Source: an uncultured Eubacteriales bacterium (GTDB taxonomy: Bacteria > Bacillota > Clostridia > Oscillospirales > Oscillospiraceae). From it: 46,747 nucleotides of DNA. Shown here in pieces: positions 40,396-46,747 of this stretch (position 1 is its first letter; each line of letters starts with the position of its first letter). Below the pieces are notes generated by a model that searched no databases, was not told the DNA's origin, and was given only the letters and a program-made list of their open reading frames with translations. Location of the stretch: NCBI GenBank assembly GCA_900549475.1, contig UROF01000019.1, positions 1-46,747 on the forward strand, in the 5' to 3' direction. Both the position numbers and the translations under genes were made by a program.

Positions 40396-40563
40396 TCACT
40401 GATAGCGGTATTGTTCCTCTGTATACTTCTCCACGCACCGCAGAAACACTTCCCAGCTATGAAACTCCAGCAATTGGAATCCTGTTTCATGGTGGAAAGA
40501 CACGATCTTCCGCTCCGGACAGACCCATATCTGCCAGTGCCCCTCTTTGGCACCTTGTTTCAC
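40396..40563 (-). CDS. Small protein of unknown function (55 residues)
   Basis: Starts at GTG 40563, with GGGAGGGGG 7 bases upstream (MKQGAKEGHWQIWVCPERK). An upstream ATG at 40581 has no ribosome site. It is soluble and aromatic-rich, ending EKYTEEQYRYQ. The composition looks genuine, and I recall similar short proteins in Clostridia without a known role. It is 26 bases downstream of the XRE regulator gene and probably shares its transcript. Confidence 0.6.
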   Translation of the reverse strand: MKQGAKEGHWQIWVCPERKIVSFHHETGFQLLEFHSWEVFLRCVEKYTEEQYRYQ

Positions 40564-40589
40564 AGCGCATCCCCCTCCCATTATCGTTC

Positions 40590-41567
40590 TTAAAACGGTA
40601 CCAGCGATTCCTGGATCTCCTCCGGCACGGTATCCGGCCAGGTTTCCACGATCTCCCCATCCACATAATCATAGACGGCGTAAGGCTTTTCCGGCCAGCG
40701 GGTACGGATCACCGCCTCGTTCTCCCCGTCGCCGTCCACATCGGCCACAGTGCCGTCGATACAATCCTCCACCAGCAGCAGCGTCGGGGAATCAGAGGGG
40801 AATTCTCCCGCCTCATTCTCCTTCACATAGAAGTCACACAGGAATCCCCGGCCGGCGGACGCGGCGTAGGGGTCCGGGTAGTAGTTGTCAGTGGCGTAGA
40901 ACACCGCTGTGCCAAACAGGGTCGCTTCCTCCCAATAGGGGTCCTGGTCCATGGGAGACCCCAGATTGATCGTACCATCGGTGGTGCAGGCAGTGGCGGT
41001 GCCCTTGTAGGTCAGGCGGTTCCATTTCACCTCCACCTCATAGACGAGGGGGCAGACTCCGTCATCCAGAGCGATCGCGTCGAAATCCACATCACCGCCG
41101 CAGCGCAGCTGCAGCAGATGGCCCTTCTCCTCCATATAGAGGTAGTTGGTCCCGTCCACAGTCTCCTTCAGGATGATCTCCCCCTGCCGGACCTCCGTCA
41201 CATACAGGAGACGGTAGCCCACCAGCAGGCCCACGATCAGTACAAAAGCCAGCACCCCCGCCACAAGTCCCCAGGAGCGCCGCCGCTCCCTCCGGAGGCT
41301 GCTGCTGGAAATGGTCAGCAGATTTTTCACAGGGTCCTCCTCTCCTTGTCCGGCGGCCTGCCGACGGCAGGCCATCAGTTCCTCTACCCGCAGTCCCAGA
41401 GCCGACGCCAGGGGCTCCATCAGCGTCACATCCGGATAGCTGAGTCCCCGCTCCCACTTACTGACAGCCTTATTGGTCACATGGAGCTGCTCCGCCAGTT
41501 CCTGTTGGGTCAGGCCCAGCTCCCGACGGCATTCACTGATAAATCTTCCCATCTGTTCCCTGTCCAT
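40590..41567 (-). CDS. XRE-family regulator with transmembrane helix and extracytoplasmic domain
   Basis: 325 residues from ATG 41567 (AGAGGTG 6 bases upstream; the frame is open further but without a better site). The N-terminal XRE helix-turn-helix is at about 5-62 (MGRFISECRRELGLTQQELAEQLHVTNKAVSKWERGLSYPDVTLMEPLASALG). One membrane helix lies at about 99-122, then a 200-residue outer domain with a calcium-loop-like DVDGDGENE stretch near the end. The layout suggests a one-component membrane-bound regulator. The perfect palindrome at 41617-41631 just upstream is a candidate operator. Confidence 0.85.
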   Translation of the reverse strand: MDREQMGRFISECRRELGLTQQELAEQLHVTNKAVSKWERGLSYPDVTLMEPLASALGLRVEELMACRRQAAGQGEEDPVKNLLTISSSSLRRERRRSWGLVAGVLAFVLIVGLLVGYRLLYVTEVRQGEIILKETVDGTNYLYMEEKGHLLQLRCGGDVDFDAIALDDGVCPLVYEVEVKWNRLTYKGTATACTTDGTINLGSPMDQDPYWEEATLFGTAVFYATDNYYPDPYAASAGRGFLCDFYVKENEAGEFPSDSPTLLLVEDCIDGTVADVDGDGENEAVIRTRWPEKPYAVYDYVDGEIVETWPDTVPEEIQESLVPF

Positions 41568-41616
41568 GTTCATCACCTCTTGGGCAAAGTGTACCTCCGA
41601 AGCAGGCAAAAGGCAA

Positions 41617-41631
41617 TCTACCAATGGTAGA
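41617..41631. promoter_or_regulatory. Palindromic operator upstream of the XRE gene
   Basis: TCTACCA-A-TGGTAGA, perfect 7-base arms around one base, about 50 bases upstream of the XRE ATG. Size and symmetry fit an XRE dimer site and suggest autoregulation. Confidence 0.5.
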
Positions 41632-41658
41632 ATCAAGGGATTTATATATGAAATCATG

Positions 41659-41701
41659 AAAAAAACGCAGTGAAAGGAAGTTGATCTTCCTGTTCACTGC
41701 G
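41659..41701 (-). terminator. Terminator of the ftsH-GT8 operon
   Basis: On the minus strand, a 14-bp interrupted stem (41693-41701 and 41686-41690 pairing 41666-41674 and 41676-41680), followed by seven T. Confidence 0.85.
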
Positions 41702-41812
41702 CCTGAGTTCTTTTGGGGCAGATTGCTCTCCGGGATCTCAACGCAGCAGCGTCAAAATACGGAAGAGCCTATAATAATTCAAATCCGGCAGCTTTCCCGC
41801 TTATACCGGCAG

Positions 41813-42637
41813 TCACAGAGAAATTCCCCACTCCCTGCGCGTAAGCTGAATGTAGTGCTGATACAAGATCCCAAAGCGGTGGGCATACTTGGGTTTCCAG
41901 GGTTTCTCTTTGCCGCAAAAATGCAGGATGGCCGTGTGTTCCATTACCCACCGCAAGTCATAGGTACCGCCGCTGCGCAGCAGGTAGCTGCTGTAATTGC
42001 GGGCATCGTAATTCCATAGAGCATCCTCCAGGGGGAGAATCTGTTTGCTGTAAAGGGCGTTGAGCACATCCTGATCCGGCAGGATCAGTTCCCGACGGTG
42101 CTGCGCCACATAGTCAAACAGTGCTTGGGGCTGGATCTCCCGCCGCCCGCTCTCCAGATCCATCAGCAGCACACCAGAGTTGTAGTAGTCCCGTTCTGTG
42201 CCAAGCCGCAGCTGGTTGACACTATTGGCCAACTCGGTCTTGCCCGTATGGGCGGCAGCGGCCAGCAGATTTCCCTTCAGGTCCGTCTCCCACAGGGGGC
42301 GTATCGGGTTAATGACCAGCGTATCCGGATCAAGATAGATGACCCGTTGGATATGCTCGGGCAACAGACGGGGAGCGAGGAGCCGGTAATACATCTCCTT
42401 GGGGTACTGCCGGGTGACAGGTGCCTCCCGAAACAGGCTGTCATCCACACGGATCGGGGAAAATGCGTATCCATAGGAGTCACATTGCCGCTGAACTGCC
42501 GCGAGCGCATCGTCCGGGATCGTACTGTGGAGCAGGAAGAGGGCAAAGGTCTCTCCCGGGTTATTGACAGACAGGGAGGTAAGCAGTACCTGAAGCTGGG
42601 GCAGATAATTCTGATCCAGGGTGGTCAAAAGAAACAT
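41813..42637 (-). CDS. GT8-family glycosyltransferase
   Basis: 274 residues from ATG 42637; a TTG at 42646 with GAGGAG 8 bases upstream is an equally good start. The fold is the galactosyltransferase-like GT-A of family GT8: MFLLTTLDQNYLPQLQVLLTSL, RVIYLDPDTLV with the D-x-D metal motif (Asp103, Asp105), YYNSGVLLMDL, LPDQDVLNALY and AILHFCGKEKPW. It is retaining and uses a UDP-sugar; the acceptor is unknown. It follows the DUF308 gene closely, so it is probably the last gene of the TetR-linked operon. Confidence 0.9.
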   Translation of the reverse strand: MFLLTTLDQNYLPQLQVLLTSLSVNNPGETFALFLLHSTIPDDALAAVQRQCDSYGYAFSPIRVDDSLFREAPVTRQYPKEMYYRLLAPRLLPEHIQRVIYLDPDTLVINPIRPLWETDLKGNLLAAAAHTGKTELANSVNQLRLGTERDYYNSGVLLMDLESGRREIQPQALFDYVAQHRRELILPDQDVLNALYSKQILPLEDALWNYDARNYSSYLLRSGGTYDLRWVMEHTAILHFCGKEKPWKPKYAHRFGILYQHYIQLTRREWGISL

Positions 42638-42662
42638 CGGTTCCAAGCCTCTATCTCCTCTC

Positions 42663-43205
42663 TTACAGCCGTCTTCCAATCCGGCTGACTGCCATCACCA
42701 CACTGTCAACTCCCAGCAGGATCAGGTAGGCGCTGGCAAAGCAACGGATCGTGGTCAGGGTAAACAGCGGGCGAATCACCATCAGTATCCCCAAAAACAG
42801 CCCGATAATGTTGATGATCAGGGTAACATAGTAGATCCCGTTTCCCGCTACAAAACGGATATGTCCCAGGTGCGCGAACCGGGATATGGCATGGGCAATA
42901 AACCAGATGGGAAACAGGACTGTCAGCACCAGTACCCCTGTTCCGGGATAAACCACCAGCATCAGCCCGGTCATGACGCTCAATACTCCGGAAATCAGGG
43001 AGAGCATGGGGCCAAACCCTATATACCGCTCCACCTGGATAAACAAAATGATGTCCGCCACGCCCATAATTACGGCGGCAATGCCATAGGCAAAGACCAG
43101 CCCCGTTAAGGCCAGATCCGGTTTTACAAAGGCAAAGATGCCCAAGCAGATCAGCACAATTCCAACGGCCAGCTCCAGCCAGCCAAATCCAGAGTGCCTC
43201 CTCAT
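42663..43205 (-). CDS. DUF308 (HdeD-like) membrane protein
   Basis: 180 residues, six hydrophobic helices in three pairs, almost without loops (FGWLELAVGIVLICLGIFAFVKP; GLVFAYGIAAVIMGVADIILF; LISGVLSVMTGLMLVVYPG; FPIWFIAHAISRFAHLG; IINIIGLFLGILMVIRP; FASAYLILLGVDSVVMAVS). Typical HdeD/DUF308 protein; HdeD has been linked to acid resistance in Escherichia coli, but the role here is unknown. The ATG overlaps the ftsH stop (ATGA). Confidence 0.85.
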   Translation of the reverse strand: MRRHSGFGWLELAVGIVLICLGIFAFVKPDLALTGLVFAYGIAAVIMGVADIILFIQVERYIGFGPMLSLISGVLSVMTGLMLVVYPGTGVLVLTVLFPIWFIAHAISRFAHLGHIRFVAGNGIYYVTLIINIIGLFLGILMVIRPLFTLTTIRCFASAYLILLGVDSVVMAVSRIGRRL

Positions 43206-45034
43206 TGTTTTTCCCCTCCCGTCAGGATTTCCATAAACTCCTCACCGGTAATGGTTTCCTTTTCATAGAGGAACCCGGCCAGCTCATCCAACTTGTCACG
43301 GTTGTCCTCCAGGATCTTTTTGGCCTTTTCATGCTGGGTCTTTACCACTTCCACTACCTTCTGGTCGATCTCCTTCTGGGTCTCGGGAGAACAAGTCAGC
43401 GAGGCATCGCCGCCCAGGTACTGATTCTGCACCGTCTCCATGGCCACCATATCAAAGTCCTCACTCATACCGTAGCGGGCGATCATCGCCCGGGCCAGCT
43501 TGGTAGCCTGCTCGATGTCGTTGGAAGCACCGGTAGTGATCTGCCCAAAAGCCACTTCTTCAGCGGCCCGGCCGCCAGTGTAGGTTGCAATTTTGTTTTC
43601 CAGTTCCTCTTTTGTCAGAAGGTACTTGTCCCCGGTATCCACCTGCATGGTATAGCCCAGCGCACCGGAGGTGCGGGGAATGATCGTGATCTTCTGCACG
43701 GGAGCGGAATGACTTTGCAAAGCCGCCACCAGCGCATGGCCGATCTCGTGGTAGGACACCACCTTTTTCTCCTGATCGGAGAGGACCGCATTCTTTTTCT
43801 GATAGCCTGCGATAACAACCTCGATGCTTTCCTCCAGATCGGCCTCGTTGACAATGGTACGACCACTGCGCACCGCCCGGAGGGCAGCCTCATTGATGAT
43901 ATTGGCCAATTCCGCACCGGAAGCCCCTGCGGCCATACGGGCAATGGTGTGGAAATCCACATCCTCAGCCGTCTTGATCTTCTTGGCATGGACCTTCAAA
44001 ATGGCCTCCCGCCCTGCCAAGTCAGGCAGTTCCACAGGAACCCGCCGGTCAAACCGGCCGGGCCGGGTCAACGCCGGGTCCAGCGATTCAGGCCGGTTGG
44101 TGGCAGCCAGGATGATGACGCCGGTATTCTCCTCAAAGCCATCCATCTCGGTCAGCAATTGGTTCAGGGTCTGTTCCCGCTCATCGTTGCCGCCGTAACC
44201 ACTGCCAGAGCTGCGCTTCTGACCAATGGCATCGATCTCATCGATGAACACGATGCAGGGAGCCTTCTCCTTAGCCTGCCTGAAAAGGTCCCGGACTTTA
44301 GAGGCGCCCATGCCTACGAACATCTCTACAAACTCCGAGCCGGAGATGGAAAAGAAGGGAACATCGGCTTCTCCGGCCACCGCCTTAGCCAGCATGGTCT
44401 TGCCGGTACCCGGAGGGCCTACCAGCAAAATACCCTTAGGCATGGATGCGCCGGCTTCCGTATATTTCCCCGGGTTGTGCAGGTAGTCCACGATCTCTGA
44501 CAAGCTCTCTTTGGCCTCGTCCTCGCCGGCTACATCGGAAAAACGGATTCCTTTGGTGGACTGGACATAAACCTTGGCGCTGCTCTTCCCCATTCCAAAG
44601 GCCATGGAGCCCTTACCGCCTCCCGCCTGCTCCATGAGTTTTTTGCTCATGTACTGGCCAAGGCCCACAAAGATGAGGATGGGAAGCACAAAGGTCAGGA
44701 GGAAGCTCCAGATGGGGGAGATGGGTTCCTCTATCACGCGGGCAAATTCCGCCCCGGTATCATGGAGCCGTTCCGTAAGGGTGGGGTCCTCCATAGGCGC
44801 CGTCTCATAAACTACGGTCCGATCCTTGTCTGTAAACAGGATCTGGGTGTCCTCCACCTGCACCACACCGATATTCCCTTCCTCAATCATATCCATGAAG
44901 GTGCCGTAGTCCACTTCTTTCACCTGGCGCTGTGAGAGCAGGGGCGCCACCACCATATTGAACAGCAGAACAATCAGCAGTACAATCCCATAATAATAGA
45001 TCAACGGCCTTTTCGGCGTTTTGACTTCTTTCAT
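43202..45034 (-). CDS. ftsH: FtsH-type membrane AAA+ zinc protease
   Basis: 610 residues. Membrane helices lie at about 12-34 and 109-129 with a small outer domain between. The AAA+ module has Walker A GPPGTGKT (206-213), FVEMFVGMGASKVRDLF pore loop, IVFIDEIDAIG Walker B, RPGRFDRR. The zinc site is HEIGH (429-433; the usual motif is HEAGH), with a third ligand expected in the SNDIEQATKLARAM region. All catalytic residues appear intact. It degrades unstable membrane proteins. The setting (TetR-controlled, with coiled-coil and DUF308 partners) suggests an accessory paralogue rather than the housekeeping copy. Confidence 0.93.
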   Translation of the reverse strand: MKEVKTPKRPLIYYYGIVLLIVLLFNMVVAPLLSQRQVKEVDYGTFMDMIEEGNIGVVQVEDTQILFTDKDRTVVYETAPMEDPTLTERLHDTGAEFARVIEEPISPIWSFLLTFVLPILIFVGLGQYMSKKLMEQAGGGKGSMAFGMGKSSAKVYVQSTKGIRFSDVAGEDEAKESLSEIVDYLHNPGKYTEAGASMPKGILLVGPPGTGKTMLAKAVAGEADVPFFSISGSEFVEMFVGMGASKVRDLFRQAKEKAPCIVFIDEIDAIGQKRSSGSGYGGNDEREQTLNQLLTEMDGFEENTGVIILAATNRPESLDPALTRPGRFDRRVPVELPDLAGREAILKVHAKKIKTAEDVDFHTIARMAAGASGAELANIINEAALRAVRSGRTIVNEADLEESIEVVIAGYQKKNAVLSDQEKKVVSYHEIGHALVAALQSHSAPVQKITIIPRTSGALGYTMQVDTGDKYLLTKEELENKIATYTGGRAAEEVAFGQITTGASNDIEQATKLARAMIARYGMSEDFDMVAMETVQNQYLGGDASLTCSPETQKEIDQKVVEVVKTQHEKAKKILEDNRDKLDELAGFLYEKETITGEEFMEILTGGEKQ

Positions 45035-45462
45035 AACGACATTTTATCTCCTTCCTGCCCAGCAAGTTGGGCATCAATCGCTTCCATAGATAGCAGCACC
45101 GCTCGGTTGGCCGCCTGCAGCGCAAAATCCAGGGCATACTCTGCCAGAAGGATCTTTACCTCCGCTGTATCCTCCGAATCGTCCCGGCACAGTGCCTGCT
45201 CCTGCAGAGCGGCTTTAGCCTTTTGAACGCTCTGTTCCACTTCCGCATAGGAATCCGCCAGAATAGATACGATCTCTGCTTTGGAACGCTGTAATTTTGT
45301 CTGCAGAGTCAGCTCCGTTTCAGCACATTCCCGGCACAGTGCCTGGATCTCTTGCTGCAGCTGTTGGCGGTCGGCCGTTTCACTCAGATGGATGCGGCTA
45401 CTTAGCCGGGCAAGTTGCTCCTCCAGTTCACAGAGCTTTACAGAAAGAATTTCATGGGCCAT
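45031..45462 (-). CDS. Coiled-coil protein of unknown function upstream of ftsH
   Basis: 143 residues, nearly all helical with heptad-like patterning (LCELEEQLARLSSRIHLSETADRQQLQQEIQALCRECAETELTL and following), five Cys, no membrane segment. The stop overlaps the ftsH start (ATGA), so the two are made together. AAAGGAGG lies upstream of its ATG. It could be an adaptor or regulator of the protease; I do not recognise a family. Confidence 0.75.
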   Translation of the reverse strand: MAHEILSVKLCELEEQLARLSSRIHLSETADRQQLQQEIQALCRECAETELTLQTKLQRSKAEIVSILADSYAEVEQSVQKAKAALQEQALCRDDSEDTAEVKILLAEYALDFALQAANRAVLLSMEAIDAQLAGQEGDKMSL

Positions 45463-45486
45463 ATTCCCGCCTCCTTTCAGCTTTTC

Positions 45487-45527
45487 ATTATAGACAGAAG
45501 GATTTCTGATCTCAATGAGCAGAAATC
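45487..45527 (-). promoter_or_regulatory. Promoter of the ftsH operon with overlapping operator
   Basis: On the minus strand: TTGAGA (45510-45515), 17 bases, TATAAT (45487-45492). An inverted repeat with perfect 8-base arms (45501-45508 GATTTCTG, 45520-45527 CAGAAATC) and an 11-base centre straddles the -35 box. This is where a TetR-type repressor would block transcription. Confidence 0.65.
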
Positions 45528-45541
45528 CCGCAGTGTATAGA

Positions 45542-45586
45542 CAAAATCACCGGAGTGTAAAAGCTTTTTACACTCCGGTGATTTTG
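45542..45586. terminator. Terminator of the second TetR gene
   Basis: Perfect 21-bp stem (45542-45562 with 45566-45586) with a 3-base loop; the ends carry A/T tracts on both strands. Confidence 0.88.
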
Positions 45587-45600
45587 ACAAACAGCAGATG

Positions 45601-46146
45601 CTATTTTCGGCTGTCCCAAGGAGGGATCTCCGCTGTCATGATATGGTAAACAGTGTGGACGATTTGATCGATCCGCTGGGTGTCCTCCTCCGTCCATTCT
45701 TCCAGCAACCCCATAATGGCCTGGCTATGATAACGCAGGATGATCTGCAGCTGGGAATGGGTGCAGTTGGGATAAAAATTTTTCCGCTGGGAAGCCAAGG
45801 CGAAATATCGCTCAAAACTTTGACACAGCAGCCGCTTCAGTTCTTCTCCATAATTGCTTTTTATGCCGTGCTCCACATAGGGGGCAGAATTAATCGCCAT
45901 GACGAAAAAGCAGCGCAGTCCTGCCTCTCCGTCCTCCTGGGCCAACGCCTCTCCCATGACCTGTTCGAAATAGCTGTCGATCATCCAGCGAAGCAGCTCC
46001 GGAATCCCTTCAAAATGATAATAAAAGGCCTGCCGTGTGATATGGCACTGCTCCACAATGTCCTTAACTGTCAATTTCTTTACATGACGCTCAATCAGCA
46101 GAGTCTGCACGGCCTCCGCAATCGCTCGTTTCATATCGGTGGGCAC
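45601..46146 (-). CDS. TetR/AcrR-family regulator
   Basis: 181 residues from GTG 46146, with AAGGAGG about 10 bases upstream (MPTDMKRAIAEAV). The TetR helix-turn-helix is at about 6-52 (LTVKDIVEQCHITRQAFYYHFEGIPELLRWM). The C-terminal ligand domain is helical. Its own terminator separates it from the ftsH operon, whose promoter carries an inverted repeat just downstream; repression of that operon is the simplest reading. Confidence 0.87.
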   Translation of the reverse strand: MPTDMKRAIAEAVQTLLIERHVKKLTVKDIVEQCHITRQAFYYHFEGIPELLRWMIDSYFEQVMGEALAQEDGEAGLRCFFVMAINSAPYVEHGIKSNYGEELKRLLCQSFERYFALASQRKNFYPNCTHSQLQIILRYHSQAIMGLLEEWTEEDTQRIDQIVHTVYHIMTAEIPPWDSRK

Positions 46147-46194
46147 AGCGGCTCCGCCTCCTTTTTATAGAAATTTTTAGAAAGTTGTAGCAAA

Positions 46195-46226
46195 AAACAC
46201 CTGAAGTCCAAAGACCTCAGGTGTTT
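46195..46226 (-). terminator. Terminator downstream of the tRNA 3' fragment
   Basis: On the minus strand, a 14-bp stem with one mismatch (46213-46226 pairing 46195-46208), 4-base loop, then a T-run (46192-46197 region). This is the normal position for a tRNA gene terminator. Confidence 0.75.
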
Positions 46227-46228
46227 CC

Positions 46229-46274
46229 TGGAGCTGCTGGGCGGATTCGAACCGCCGACCTCATCCTTACCAAG
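46229..46274 (-). tRNA. 3' half of a tRNA-Thr(GGU) gene, truncated at the anticodon loop
   Basis: Read on the minus strand: anticodon loop TTGGTAA with GGT, the 3' anticodon strand GGATG, variable loop, a T-arm with GGCGG/CCGCC and TTCGAAT, acceptor strand CAGCAGC, discriminator T and encoded CCA. Upstream of the loop the sequence (AAAGTCGC) cannot pair with GGATG, and no D-arm or 5' acceptor strand follows. The gene is therefore only a 3' half, as left at one end of an element integrated into a tRNA gene. Confidence 0.8.
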
Positions 46275-46556
46275 CGACTTTTTGAATTTTTTCTAACTAT
46301 TTTTGGCGCTTTATGGCCATATCCGCTCAGAACTATTTTCTTTCCGTCACTCTTTTGGCATCCTGCTTCCATATACTCCACACCGCACTGTGGCTGAAAA
46401 TGTGGTCAAAAACGCCTCACGGCTTTTGCTGGAAATGGTTTCCCGGCTGGTGCGGGGAACATTTTTACATCCCTGTGTATCCGTTTGCTGGTGAGAGGGC
46501 AGAGCGAGGCAAATGATCTCTCCGCCATCCACAACTCAGGATTTACGGGGCTATAA
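46275..46556. other. Terminal sequence of an integrated element
   Basis: AT-rich next to the tRNA fragment (TTTTTGAATTTTTTC), then mixed sequence with short open frames but no gene I can support. Likely the outer end of the mobile element. Confidence 0.5.
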
Positions 46557-46727
46557 ACAAAAGAAATCCGGCGCTACTCCGCCATCGAGGAACTGGACGA
46601 GTCCGTATTGAACCGGCTCATCAGCCAGATTCTGATTGGCGAGGTCAAAAAGGTGGACGGCCAGAAGGTGCAGGAAGTCAGGATCGTTTATAACTTTGTC
46701 GGGGAAATCCCGGAGATTGCAGCGTAA
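46557..46727 (+). pseudogene. C-terminal remnant of a serine recombinase (DUF4368-like tail)
   Basis: 57 codons ending at TAA 46725-46727, encoding IRRYSAIEELDESVLNRLIS followed by QILIGEVKKVDGQKVQEVRI and VYNFVGEIPEIAA. This resembles the C-terminal tail of large serine recombinases of the DUF4368 group. A stop lies directly upstream in this frame (46554-46556) and there is no start or catalytic domain, so it is a decayed fragment. Confidence 0.6.
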
Positions 46728-46747
46728 ATAGTTTGCCCCATCTCTCA

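Noticed and set aside
40371..41630. 419-codon plus-strand frame opposite the XRE regulator
   Set aside because: The minus-strand protein has a clear helix-turn-helix, membrane helix and ribosome site; the plus-strand frame has none.
43205..44500. 431-codon plus-strand frame opposite ftsH
   Set aside because: Antisense shadow of an unmistakable FtsH.

Overview
The window looks like chromosome of a spore-forming, GC-rich (roughly 55-60% by eye) Gram-positive Clostridia member, most likely Oscillospiraceae/Ruminococcaceae. The evidence is AGGAGG ribosome sites, conserved glmU-prs-pth order, QueT with a structured leader, OmpR-type two-component pairs, lipoprotein-anchored sugar-binding proteins, and sigma-K-like promoters. 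No species can be named from sequence alone.

Region 1 (1-9.3 kb) is mostly housekeeping: phosphoglycerate kinase (cut by the left edge), TrmL, a GlmU-like protein with a worn-down uridyltransferase half, Prs, Pth, QueT, a YedF/DUF3343 pair, an orphan MsmX-type sugar ABC ATPase and an aminotransferase. Region 2 (9.3-16.2 kb) is a two-component system followed by a Gld-type ABC operon (ATPase, permease, GldG-like, DUF4340). The two transcription units share an identical tandem-repeat promoter design. Region 3 (16.3-20.1 kb) is an Rbs-type ABC importer translationally coupled to a divergent pseudouridine-5'-phosphate-glycosidase-like enzyme. Region 4 (20.1-25.4 kb) is a second two-component system divergent from a VTC-domain / DUF4956 / Cthe_2159-like operon; again both promoters share one operator design.

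Region 5 (25.4-35.4 kb) holds a strong promoter feeding straight into a hairpin-plus-U-tract leader and a small conserved protein, a MATE exporter, a DnaK paralogue with a membrane J-protein and a zinc-ribbon membrane protein, a third two-component system whose regulator is frameshifted at an A6 run, and a Ca2+-type P-type ATPase. Divergent from the ATPase is a yybP-ykoY-like (Mn2+) riboswitch that, unexpectedly, leads into a TetR regulator.

Region 6 (36-40.4 kb) is the most novel-looking: a protein resembling a radical-SAM/SPASM fold without its cluster cysteines, a 95-residue protein, a choice-of-anchor-A-like protein with a 31-residue Ser/Thr tract and the same C-terminal domain as the 95-residue protein, and a GT4-type glycosyltransferase. 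The small protein and the anchor-A protein each have a CATAnnnTA (sigma-K-like) element and lack signal peptides, suggesting a spore-surface glycoprotein system.

Region 7 (40.4-46.7 kb) has a membrane-anchored XRE regulator with a small partner, and a TetR-linked operon (coiled-coil protein, FtsH paralogue, DUF308 protein, GT8 glycosyltransferase). At the right edge the 3' half of a tRNA-Thr(GGU) gene abuts unrelated sequence with a serine-recombinase remnant: the end of an integrated element that continues beyond the window.
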